DNA of 64,000 nt from Mycolicibacterium sarraceniae (GTDB taxonomy: Bacteria; Actinomycetota; Actinomycetes; Mycobacteriales; Mycobacteriaceae), in the NCBI RefSeq assembly GCF_010731875.1, contig NZ_AP022595.1, positions 1,984,001 through 2,048,000 of the forward strand. Reading direction: 5' to 3'. A model generated the notes under the pieces. The model had not been told where the DNA came from. It was given only the letters and a program-made list of their open reading frames with translations, and ran no database searches. The position numbers and the translations under genes are program-made. Positions 44,705-52,984 of this stretch are shown here, piece by piece (the first letter of the stretch is position 1; each line of letters opens with the position of its first letter).

Positions 44705-45469
44705 GTGGACTTCGCAACTGCACTGATCGCCGAAAACGCGGCATTCGCTGAGCTTCTGCGCAACGCCGATCTCTCGATTCCGGTGCCGACCTGCCCGGAG
44801 TGGACGCTGCAGCAGCTGATGCGCCACGTCGGGCGCGGTGACCGGTGGTGTGCCCAGATCGTCGCCGAAGAATCGATGGAGTACATCGACGTGCGCGCTG
44901 TCGCCGGCGGTAAGGCGCCCGAAGGTCAGGACAACGCGATCGAGTGGATAGAGGCCGGTCCGCGCCAGCTGATCGATGCCGTCGCGCAGACCGGCGCCGA
45001 CACCTCGGTGTGGACGTTCCTCGGCCCGCGGCCCGCCTCCTGGTGGATCCGTCGGCGTCTGCACGAGGTCCTGGTCCACCGGGCCGATGCCGCCATCGCG
45101 TTGGGCGTCGACTTCGACGTCGACCCAGCCCTGGCCGCCGACGCCATCAGCGAATGGCTGGAGCGAGTCGTCATCCAGGCCGACGACGAAGGCCCCGCCG
45201 GTGGCGACCGGCCGCTGGGGGACGGGCAGTCTCTGCATCTGCACGCCACTGAGCCCGATCTCGGCGAGGCCGGTGAGTGGACCATCCTCGGGTGCCCTGA
45301 CGGTATCGCCGTCGACCACGAGCACGGCAAGGCCACCGCCGCGCTGCGAGGTCCGGCGCGCAGCCTGCTGCTGGCCGTGGTGCGCCGTCGCACTGCTGCC
45401 GAGGAAGGCCTGGAGGTATTCGGTGACCCGGGTGTCTGGGACACCTGGTTGGCCCGCACGCCCTTTTAG
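44705..45469 (+). CDS. Maleylpyruvate isomerase-family, mycothiol-dependent-type protein (254 aa)
   Basis: An N-terminal DinB-like four-helix domain has VPTCPEWTLQQLMRHVGRGD with a metal-binding His. The second helix-rich segment has IRRRLHEVLVHRADAAIALG, in which the HExxxHRxDA pattern supplies two more His. The C-terminal MDMPI_C-like domain has LHLHATEPDLGEAGEWTI. The family uses mycothiol or acts as a thiol transferase; the substrate here is unknown. GTG start at 44705, 10 bp after ugd, probably in the same transcript. Confidence 0.85.
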   Translation: MDFATALIAENAAFAELLRNADLSIPVPTCPEWTLQQLMRHVGRGDRWCAQIVAEESMEYIDVRAVAGGKAPEGQDNAIEWIEAGPRQLIDAVAQTGADTSVWTFLGPRPASWWIRRRLHEVLVHRADAAIALGVDFDVDPALAADAISEWLERVVIQADDEGPAGGDRPLGDGQSLHLHATEPDLGEAGEWTILGCPDGIAVDHEHGKATAALRGPARSLLLAVVRRRTAAEEGLEVFGDPGVWDTWLARTPF

Positions 45470-45487
45470 ACCGGTAGTTTTAGCGGG

Positions 45488-45862
45488 ATGAGCACTTCGG
45501 AGATCGCCACCGTTCTGGCCTGGCATGACGCGCTGAGCACCGCCGACCTCGACACCCTGATTTCGCTGTCCAGCGACGATATCGAGATCGGGGATGCCGG
45601 TGGCGCCGCGCAGGGTCATGCCGCGCTGCGGGAGTGGGCACAGCGTTCGCCGGGCACCATCGAGGTGGGCGAAATCTATTACCGCGACGGTGTCGTCGTC
45701 GTCAGCGAGACGTTGACCTCCGCGGCCGACCCGTCCGATGTCCGCACCGCGGCATCGGCCTTCCGCGTGGTGCACGATCACGTCACCTCGGCGTTCCGCC
45801 ACGACGACATGGCGGCTGCCCTGGCCGCTACCGACCTGTCCGCCGAAGACCTGCAGGCCTGA
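45488..45862 (+). CDS. NTF2-like (SnoaL-like) protein (124 aa)
   Basis: A small cone-fold protein: [20 protein letters not shown] (helices) leads to [20 protein letters not shown] (first strand), [20 protein letters not shown] and [20 protein letters not shown]. It ends DLSAEDLQA. No catalytic residues can be named. It sits 18 bp after the previous gene and 5 bp before rmlA, suggesting one operon from ugd to rmlA. Confidence 0.8.
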   Translation: MSTSEIATVLAWHDALSTADLDTLISLSSDDIEIGDAGGAAQGHAALREWAQRSPGTIEVGEIYYRDGVVVVSETLTSAADPSDVRTAASAFRVVHDHVTSAFRHDDMAAALAATDLSAEDLQA

Positions 45863-45867
45863 CCGAC

Positions 45868-46734
45868 TTGCGCGGGATCATCCTGGCTGGGGGATCCGGC
45901 ACACGGCTGTATCCGATCACCATGGGTGCCAGCAAGCAGTTGCTGCCCGTATTCGACAAGCCGATGATCTACTATCCGCTGTGCACGCTGATGATGGCGG
46001 GCATCCGCGACATTCTGGTGATCACCACCGCTCACGATGCGGCAGCGTTTCACCGGTTACTCGGAGACGGCGCACGGATCGGCGTCAACATCAGCTACGC
46101 GGTCCAAGACCGGCCCGACGGGCTGGCGCAGGCGTTCCTGATTGGAGCCGACCACATCGGTGCCGGCGCCGTCGCACTTGTCTTGGGCGACAACATCTTC
46201 TACGGACCCGGCGTCGGAACCAGCCTGAGCCGGTTCCGAGATATCCACGGCGCAGCCATCTTCGCTTACCAGGTCGCCAATCCGTCGGCCTACGGGGTGA
46301 TCGAGTTCGCCGCCGACGGCACCGCGCTGTCGCTGGAGGAGAAACCGGCCCATCCCAAGTCGAAGTACGCGGTGCCGGGGCTGTACTTCTACGACAACGA
46401 CGTCATCGAGATCGCCCGCGAGTTGCGGCCCTCGCCGCGCGGCGAACTGGAGATCACCGAAGTCAACCAGACGTATCTGGACCGGGGCCGGCTAGCGGTC
46501 GAGGTGTTGCCGCGCGGCAGCGCCTGGCTGGATACCGGAACCTTCGACTCACTTTTGGACGCAAGCGATTTCGTGCGCACCATCGAGTACCGCCAAGGTC
46601 TCAAGGTGTCCTGCCCCGAAGAGGTGGCCTGGCGGATGGGCTTCATCGACGACGAACAGCTGGGCCGCTGCGGGGCCGAGCTGGTCAAGTCAGGCTATGG
46701 CGGCTACCTGCTGAAGCTGCTGGACCAGGGGTAG
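45868..46734 (+). CDS. rmlA: Glucose-1-phosphate thymidylyltransferase (288 aa)
   Basis: The TTG start at 45868 gives [20 protein letters not shown], the nucleotide-binding loop of RmlA. Next come [74 protein letters not shown] and [20 protein letters not shown]. It makes dTDP-glucose, the first step to dTDP-rhamnose for the arabinogalactan linkage unit. The length of 288 residues equals M. tuberculosis RmlA (Rv0334). Its last 50 bp overlap the convergent YibE/F gene. Confidence 0.95.
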   Translation: MRGIILAGGSGTRLYPITMGASKQLLPVFDKPMIYYPLCTLMMAGIRDILVITTAHDAAAFHRLLGDGARIGVNISYAVQDRPDGLAQAFLIGADHIGAGAVALVLGDNIFYGPGVGTSLSRFRDIHGAAIFAYQVANPSAYGVIEFAADGTALSLEEKPAHPKSKYAVPGLYFYDNDVIEIARELRPSPRGELEITEVNQTYLDRGRLAVEVLPRGSAWLDTGTFDSLLDASDFVRTIEYRQGLKVSCPEEVAWRMGFIDDEQLGRCGAELVKSGYGGYLLKLLDQG

Positions 46735-47926
46735 CCAACACCGCGGCGATCGCGGTGGTCAGCGGCACCGACAACGCCAGCGCGATACCGCCCACCGCCG
46801 AGCGCGCGATCTCGATGGCCACGCTCTCACTGGTGAACACGTCGAACAACGACCGGTTGGCGACGCTGAACAACAGCAGCAGCGGCAGCGAGCTGCCGGC
46901 ATAGGCCAGCACCAGGGTGTAGACCGTACTGGCGATGTGATCGCTGCCGATGCGCATGGCACGCAGGAAGATCTGTCTGCGGGAGTGGTCGGTGTGCGCG
47001 AGCTCGAACACCGCCGATGCCTGGGTGATGGTCACGTCATTGAGGACGCCGAGGGAGCCGATGATGAACCCGGCCAGCAGCAGGCCCTGGATCGACACGT
47101 GGCCCATGTAGGCCGCAACCTCGTTGTTCTGATCCTCTGAAAGGCCGGTTAGATGCGCGACTTCGATTGCCGCCCAAGATAGTCCCGCTGCTAGCAGCAT
47201 GGCGGTCAGGGTGCCAAGCAGGGCCGCACTGGTGCGCAGACTGACACCGTGCGCCAGAAATATCACGGCGAAGAGGATGATCGCCGAGGCGACGAGCGCG
47301 ACGGGAACCGCTGGGGCGCCGTCCCGTAACGCCGGCAGCAGGAAGACCACCAGCACTCCGAAGGCCACGACGATGCCGACCAGCGCGCGTAGTCCGCGCC
47401 ACCGGGCCACGGCCACAATGACGATCGCGAAGACCGCTGCCAGTGCGATCAGTGGCCAGGTGCGCTCGTAGTCATAGAAGCTGTAGGTGGTCGTGCCCTG
47501 CTGGTCGACCTGTCGGAAGATGCGAATGGTGTCGCCTGCCAACAGGTTTGGCTGACCGGGGCCGGGGGAGAACTCCAACATGGTCGTCGCGCCCTGGTTG
47601 GGTCCGCTGTCGATCGCTACCACCGTCTGCACACAGCTGCCGCTGCCGGATATCCCGGGGGCAGGCGATGCGGTGAGAACCTGGCCCGCCGACGGGCTGG
47701 AACAGTCGGCAAGGCTGCTGGAGAGCACATGACCGCCCTCGGTGGTGACCGCGCCGCCCTGGCCGTTCTGGAAGGGCAGGGGAATATCGACTTTCGACCC
47801 GCTCGGCCACAACACTGCTGCGCCGATGACCGTCGCCAGACCGAGCACGGCCAGTGTGGTCACCACGATCCGGGCGGCCAGTGGGCTCAGCGGCACCGGG
47901 CCGGTGTGTGAATGCGAATGCGTCAC
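46685..47926 (-). CDS. YibE/F-like multi-pass membrane protein (413 aa)
   Basis: A His-rich N-terminus ([15 protein letters not shown]) precedes a first membrane helix and an outer beta-rich domain with three cysteines ([21 protein letters not shown]). Seven or so further membrane helices follow, with [20 protein letters not shown] and the family motif [20 protein letters not shown]. YibE/F proteins are found in many bacteria; the role is unknown, possibly transport. The tail overlaps the 3' end of rmlA in antisense. The stop codon at 46685 is the first available. Confidence 0.82.
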   Translation of the reverse strand: MTHSHSHTGPVPLSPLAARIVVTTLAVLGLATVIGAAVLWPSGSKVDIPLPFQNGQGGAVTTEGGHVLSSSLADCSSPSAGQVLTASPAPGISGSGSCVQTVVAIDSGPNQGATTMLEFSPGPGQPNLLAGDTIRIFRQVDQQGTTTYSFYDYERTWPLIALAAVFAIVIVAVARWRGLRALVGIVVAFGVLVVFLLPALRDGAPAVPVALVASAIILFAVIFLAHGVSLRTSAALLGTLTAMLLAAGLSWAAIEVAHLTGLSEDQNNEVAAYMGHVSIQGLLLAGFIIGSLGVLNDVTITQASAVFELAHTDHSRRQIFLRAMRIGSDHIASTVYTLVLAYAGSSLPLLLLFSVANRSLFDVFTSESVAIEIARSAVGGIALALSVPLTTAIAAVLATPGPAASAGSRHSLT

Positions 47927-47957
47927 CCGGTCAGGGTAGAGCCGCTGGGCTGAGCAT

Positions 47958-49223
47958 TTACTGGCGGTAGCTGGCCAGGAAGTTGCCCAGCCGTTCGATG
48001 GCCTTGGTCAGGTCGCGTGCCCACGGCAGCGTCACGATCCGGAAGTGATCGGTCGCCGGCCAGTTGAAGCCGGTGCCCTGGGTGACAAGGATCTTCTCTT
48101 GCAGAAGGAGATCCAGCACCATCTGTTCGTCGTCGTGGATATCGTGCACCTCGGGGTCCAGCCGCGGGAACGCATACAGCGCGCCGGTGGGCTTGACGCA
48201 GGAGACGCCGGGGATTTCGTTGAGCTTGTTCCAGGCGGCGTCCCGCTGCTCGAGCAGCCTGCCACCGGGTAGGACCAGGTCGTCGATGCTCTGGTGACCG
48301 CCCAGGGCTACCTGAATGGCATGTTGCGCAGGCACATTCGGGCACAGGCGCATGTTGGCCAACAGGCTGATGCCCTCGATGAAGCTGCTGGCGTGTTCCT
48401 TGGGGCCGGTGATGACTAGCCAGCCGGATCGGTAGCCGGCCACCCGGTAGGCCTTAGACAGCCCGTTGAACGTGAGTGTCAGCAGGTCCGGCGCCAGCGA
48501 GGCCAGGCTGATGTGCTTGGCGTCGTCGTAGAGGATCTTGTCGTAGATCTCGTCGGCCAGCAGCAGCAGCTGATGCTTGCGCGCCAATTCGACCATCTGC
48601 TCGAGGATTTCGCGGCTGTACACCGCTCCGGTCGGGTTGTTCGGGTTGATCACGACAAGCGCCTTGGTGCGGTCGGTGATCTTGGATTCCAGGTCGGCGA
48701 CGTCGGGCATCCAACCGTTGGTCTCGTCGCACAGGTAGTGCACCGAGGTGCCGCCGGCCAGCGCCGTCGACGCCGTCCACAGCGGGTAATCCGGCGCGGG
48801 GATGAGCACCTGGTCGCCGTTGTCGAGCAGCGCCTGCAGGGTCATCGTGATCAGCTCGGAGACCCCATTGCCGAGGTAGACGTCGTCGATATCGAAGCGG
48901 GGAAAGTTTTCGACCAGTTCGTAGCGGGTGAACACCGCGCGACGGGCGCTGACGATGCCCTTGGAGTCCGAATAACCCTGGGCGTCGGGCAGCGACGCGA
49001 TCATGTCGCGCATGATCACGTCGGGCGCCTCGAAGCCGAACGGGGCGGGGTTGCCGATATTGAGCTTGAGGATGCGGTGTCCCTCGTTCTCCAGCCGGTT
49101 GGCGTGCTCGTGAATCGGCCCGCGGATCTCGTAGAGAACGTCCTGCAGCTTGGTCGACTGCGTGAACGTGCGCGGCCGAGGATGCTGGCTCGTGCCGTTG
49201 CACGGTAACTGGTAGATAGTCAC
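47958..49223 (-). CDS. aspC: Alanine/aspartate-type PLP aminotransferase (421 aa)
   Basis: Fold-type I aminotransferase: ILKLNIGNPAPFGFEAPDVI, YSDSKGIVSARRAVFTRYEL, PNNPTGAVYSREIL, DEIYDKILYDDAKHISLA, and the PLP lysine in FNGLSKAYRVAGYRSGW. It corresponds closely to M. tuberculosis Rv0337c (AspC; alanine aminotransferase-like), which supports the syntenic block. The GTG start at 49223 has a GGGAGA site 10 nt upstream; the ATG at 49250 is possible but lacks one. Confidence 0.92.
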   Translation of the reverse strand: MTIYQLPCNGTSQHPRPRTFTQSTKLQDVLYEIRGPIHEHANRLENEGHRILKLNIGNPAPFGFEAPDVIMRDMIASLPDAQGYSDSKGIVSARRAVFTRYELVENFPRFDIDDVYLGNGVSELITMTLQALLDNGDQVLIPAPDYPLWTASTALAGGTSVHYLCDETNGWMPDVADLESKITDRTKALVVINPNNPTGAVYSREILEQMVELARKHQLLLLADEIYDKILYDDAKHISLASLAPDLLTLTFNGLSKAYRVAGYRSGWLVITGPKEHASSFIEGISLLANMRLCPNVPAQHAIQVALGGHQSIDDLVLPGGRLLEQRDAAWNKLNEIPGVSCVKPTGALYAFPRLDPEVHDIHDDEQMVLDLLLQEKILVTQGTGFNWPATDHFRIVTLPWARDLTKAIERLGNFLASYRQ

Positions 49224-49412
49224 GCAGACGATTCTCCCATTCCGACGCAAACTGGTTTCTTCTGTAACCGATTGTGGCTTTGCTATGCCGTGCGGAAGTC
49301 ACGATTGAAAGTCACCTCGGATACAACTGCGACTCTCCTGTGCGGACGCCGCTATTAGGGCTGAAGTCACTGCTAGGTTGAGTCGTCACTCTCGGTCCGA
49401 CGGCGCAAGGGG

Positions 49413-49841
49413 ATGAACGTGAAGATCACACGCACATTGACGTCTGCTGCTGTGCTGGCTATGGCCGGTGCTTTCGGCTTTGCTGCTTCCGCGTCTGCCG
49501 ATCCGGCAGCCATCAACGGCACCTACGCCCTCAGGGGCGGCAACGACGGGGCCGTCGTGACAGTGGTGTCGGCTTGCGATCCCGTCGTCAACGGTTGCAC
49601 CGCCAACCTCACCAGCACCCGGGGCTGGACCAGCGTGGCCACCTTCACCAACGGCAAGTGGAACTTCACGGTCACCAAGCCGAACGGGATCGTCTGCGAT
49701 AACGGCAGCTACGCGCCGGTGCGGATCGCCTACTCGGTGGATGCCGCGACCATGGCAGGCACGATGACCGCCGACTCCAACGGCGACTGCCCGGGCGGGC
49801 AGATCACCCAGGTTCCGTTCCAGCTGACCAAGATCGGGTAG
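49413..49841 (+). CDS. Small secreted protein (142 aa)
   Basis: A signal peptide MNVKITRTLTSAAVLAMAGA with cleavage after ASASA. The mature part is beta-rich with four cysteines in pairs (VSACDPVVNGCTANL; GIVCDNGSY and SNGDCPGGQ add two more), suggesting disulphides. Typical mycobacterial small exported protein; no function known to me. It is preceded by 162 bp of intergenic DNA divergent from aspC and followed convergently by the Fe-S reductase gene. Confidence 0.75.
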   Translation: MNVKITRTLTSAAVLAMAGAFGFAASASADPAAINGTYALRGGNDGAVVTVVSACDPVVNGCTANLTSTRGWTSVATFTNGKWNFTVTKPNGIVCDNGSYAPVRIAYSVDAATMAGTMTADSNGDCPGGQITQVPFQLTKIG

Positions 49842-49914
49842 CTCTTCACCCACGCTGTCCTTATCGACACAAAGATCGAGTAGCGGTGTCGCTAACGACA
49901 GCCTCGCGGGCTCT

Positions 49915-52836
49915 TTAGCGCTTACCCGGCGGGCGTGCCCCCCTGGCGATGCCGAGTCCCTTGACCGGCGGCTCCTCAGTCTTGGGTGCTTCGGCCTTCG
50001 GTTCTGGTGCCGCAGCCGGTTCAGGCGTCGCTTCTGGCTCAGCCTTGACCTCAGGCGCCGCAGCGTCGGCCGGAGCCGCGGCCGCGGCTGGGGCCTTCTT
50101 GGCGCCCGGGCGACGAGCGCCGGCAGCGATACCGAGACCCTTGACCGGCGGCTCGTTGACGGGCTCAGCCTCGGCCGGTGCTTCAGCAGCGGGGGCTTCA
50201 GCCGCAGGTGCAGCGGGTGCCTCAGCAGCCGGCGCGGCGGGTGCCGGTGCGGCAGCCTTCTTGGCGCCGGGTCGCTTGGCACCCGAGGCGATGCCCAGGC
50301 CCTTGACGGGAGGCTCGGCCTTGGCCGGTGCCTCAGCAGCCCATGCAGCCGCAGCAGGTGCCTCGGCAGCGGGAGCAGCGGCCTTCTTGGTGCCGGGGCG
50401 CTTGGCTCCACCGGCGATACCGAGTCCCTTGACGGGTGCTGCCGCAGCAGGAGCCTCGGGTGCGGCCGGCACCTCGGCAGCGGGAGCCGGCTCAGGCTCG
50501 GCCTTGGGTGCGGGGGGCGCCTCGGCCGGTGCTGCGGCGACGGCAGCCGCAGCAGCGGCCTCCGCCTCTTTGGCAGCGGTGCCCTTCTCCGGCAGCGTCA
50601 CTGAGCTCAGGTCCAGCGAGCCCAGCAGCAGCTGTGCGACGTCGAGAACCTCGATCTTCTCGATATCGCGCGCCGCGGCCACGTCGTCGACGCCATCGGT
50701 GATCATGACGCGGCAGAACGGGCAGCCGGTGGCGACCGTGGCGGCACCGGTGTCGATGGCTTCTTCGGTGCGCTCGGTGTTGACGCGCTTGCCGATGTGC
50801 TCTTCCATCCACATGCGCGCACCACCGGCGCCGCAGCACAGGCCGCGGTCGGCGTGGCGGGGCATCTCGGTGAGCTTGGCGCCGGACGCGCCGATCAGCT
50901 CACGAGGAGCGTCGTACACCTTGTTGTGCCGACCCAGGTAGCACGGGTCGTGGTAGGTGATGTCCTGTCCGACCGGTTTGACCGACACCAGCTTCTTGTC
51001 CCGCACCAGGCGATTCAGCAGCTGGGTGTGGTGCAGCACCGTGAAATTGCCGCCCACTTGCGGGTATTCGCGGCCCAGGGTGTTGAAGCAGTGCGGGCAG
51101 GTGACGACGATCTTGCGGTCGACCCGCTCGACTCCTTCGAAGAGGTCGTTGAGGGTCTCGACGTTTTGCGAGGCCAGCTGCTGGAACAGGAACTCGTTAC
51201 CCGAACGCCGTGCCGAGTCACCGGTACAGGTCTCGCCGGTGCCCAGGACCAGGAACTTCACACCCGCGACCGACAGCAGCTCGGCGACCGCCTTTGTCGT
51301 CTTCTTCGCGCGATCCTCGTAGGCGCCGGCGCAGCCCACCCAGAAGAGATATTCGTAACCCGCGAAGCTCTCGACGTCCTGACCGAACACCGGGACGTCG
51401 AAGTCGACCTCGTCGATCCAGTTGGTGCGGTCGGAGGCGTTCTGCCCCCACGGGTTGCCCTTGTTCTCCAGGTTCTTGAACAGCACGCCGAGCTCGGAGG
51501 GGAACTCGGACTCCATCATCACCTGGTAGCGGCGCATGTCGACGATATGGTCGATGTGCTCGATGTCCACCGGGCACTGCTCGACGCAGGCGCCGCAGGT
51601 GGTGCAGGACCACAGCACGTCGGGGTCGATGACGCCGCCCTGCTCCAGGGTGCCGACCAGCGGGCGGGTCGCCTGCTCCGGACCGGATCCCATGATGCGC
51701 TCGAAGCCGGACTCGGGGACGGCGTGATGCTCGTCGTGCTTGGACTCGATGAAGCCTCCCCCGGTGGAGACGAGCTGCTCGGCTTCGTTCTCGCCGTTGG
51801 GCATCGGCTTTCCGCCGATGATGTAGGGGGCCTTCGCGAACAGGTGGTCGCGCAGGTTCATGATGACGAGCTTGGGGGACAACGGCTTTCCGGTGTTCCA
51901 CGCCGGGCACTGGGACTGGCAGCGACCGCACTCGGTACAGGTGGTGAAGTCGAGGTAGCCCTTCCAGGTGAAGTCCTCGATCTTGCCGCGGCCCAGGACG
52001 GCGTCTTCGGCGGGATCTTCGAAGTCGATCGGCTGGCCCTTGTACTCAACGGGCAGCAGTGGGCCGAGGCCGTTCGGCAGTCGCTTGAACGTGACGTTGA
52101 TCGGCGCGAGCCCGATGTGCAGGTGCTTGGAGTGCAGCACGATCAGCAGGAACGCCAGCATGACGCCGATGTGGCCCATCAGTGCGATGGTTTCGATCCA
52201 CTCGTTGGCGGTGTGGCCCAACGGCTCGAGTGGAATGGCAAGGGCGTGTGAGAAGAACGCGCCCCAGCCGTACGGGAACGCATCGCCGAGGGCGTTCACC
52301 GAGGCGCCGCGGAAGATCGCGTAGGTCAGGATGACCAGGAAGATCATGAAGAGGATCAGCCAGGCACCGCCGGTGTGCGAGCCATAGAACCGCGAATCGC
52401 GGCCGTAGTCCTTGGGCTCGGAGCGCAACCGGATGATCGCGAAGACGATGATGCCGAGCAGCACGGCGACGGCGAAGAAGTCCTGCAGGAAGCCCAGCGC
52501 ATTCCAGCGACCGACCAACGGAATGTGGAATTCCGGGTTGAACAGAACGCCGTATGCCTCGAGATACACGCTCGCGAGAATGAAAAAGCCCCACATCGTA
52601 AAGAAATGGGCGATACCGGGGATCGACCATTTCAGCAGCTTCTTCTGGCCGAAGACTTCGGTGAATTGGGCTGTGATGCGGGCCGGGATGTCATCCTTGC
52701 GACCGCTCTCGTCGCTGATCGGCTGGCCCGACCGGATCAGGTTGGTCAGGAACAGCACGCGCTTTGCGGCGAACACCAACACGATCGCGGTTGCCAGCAG
52801 GCCAACAACCAGCCTGCCCCAGTCGAGAGCGGTCAC
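49915..52836 (-). CDS. Membrane-bound iron-sulphur oxidoreductase, Rv0338c-like (973 aa)
   Basis: The N-terminal 270 residues have about six membrane helices (NarI-like). Two [4Fe-4S] motifs follow: CTECGRCQSQCPAWNTGKP near residue 305 and CTTCGACVEQCPVDIEHID near 410. Two CCG cysteine domains typical of HdrB/GlpC-type reductases come next (VTCPHCFNTLGREYP; HDPCYLGRHNKVYD; RGLCCGAGGARMW; GCPFCRVMITDG). The C-terminal 220 residues are Ala/Pro/Glu-rich with four repeats of GLGIAxGAxRPGxKK. It probably transfers electrons from the quinone pool to an unknown acceptor. M. tuberculosis Rv0338c (about 880 aa) is the homologue and is described as essential. Confidence 0.92.
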   Translation of the reverse strand: MTALDWGRLVVGLLATAIVLVFAAKRVLFLTNLIRSGQPISDESGRKDDIPARITAQFTEVFGQKKLLKWSIPGIAHFFTMWGFFILASVYLEAYGVLFNPEFHIPLVGRWNALGFLQDFFAVAVLLGIIVFAIIRLRSEPKDYGRDSRFYGSHTGGAWLILFMIFLVILTYAIFRGASVNALGDAFPYGWGAFFSHALAIPLEPLGHTANEWIETIALMGHIGVMLAFLLIVLHSKHLHIGLAPINVTFKRLPNGLGPLLPVEYKGQPIDFEDPAEDAVLGRGKIEDFTWKGYLDFTTCTECGRCQSQCPAWNTGKPLSPKLVIMNLRDHLFAKAPYIIGGKPMPNGENEAEQLVSTGGGFIESKHDEHHAVPESGFERIMGSGPEQATRPLVGTLEQGGVIDPDVLWSCTTCGACVEQCPVDIEHIDHIVDMRRYQVMMESEFPSELGVLFKNLENKGNPWGQNASDRTNWIDEVDFDVPVFGQDVESFAGYEYLFWVGCAGAYEDRAKKTTKAVAELLSVAGVKFLVLGTGETCTGDSARRSGNEFLFQQLASQNVETLNDLFEGVERVDRKIVVTCPHCFNTLGREYPQVGGNFTVLHHTQLLNRLVRDKKLVSVKPVGQDITYHDPCYLGRHNKVYDAPRELIGASGAKLTEMPRHADRGLCCGAGGARMWMEEHIGKRVNTERTEEAIDTGAATVATGCPFCRVMITDGVDDVAAARDIEKIEVLDVAQLLLGSLDLSSVTLPEKGTAAKEAEAAAAAAVAAAPAEAPPAPKAEPEPAPAAEVPAAPEAPAAAAPVKGLGIAGGAKRPGTKKAAAPAAEAPAAAAWAAEAPAKAEPPVKGLGIASGAKRPGAKKAAAPAPAAPAAEAPAAPAAEAPAAEAPAEAEPVNEPPVKGLGIAAGARRPGAKKAPAAAAAPADAAAPEVKAEPEATPEPAAAPEPKAEAPKTEEPPVKGLGIARGARPPGKR

Positions 52837-52984
52837 GGACTGCCTCCCTATCGTAAGTTACTCAATGGTAACTTAGTTCAAGTTACCGACCAGTAACTTG
52901 ACTCCAATCCAGCTCATAGTTGCATCTCGGCTATTAGCGCCGCTACAAAGGCTGGCCTAACTCGGTGGCGATGTGGCCGGGGTC
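52837..52984. other. Intergenic region between the Fe-S reductase and iniR genes
   Basis: 148 bp containing the reductase promoter. AGTTACTCAATGGTAACT-like repeats (GTAAGTTACTCAATGGTAAC, then AGTTACCGACCAGTAACTTG) at 52853-52901 form imperfect inverted GTTAC/GTAAC pairs and may be an operator. Confidence 0.45.

Noticed and set aside
50797..52251. 484-codon plus-strand frame
   Set aside because: Antisense to the Fe-S reductase, whose cysteine motifs are unambiguous.
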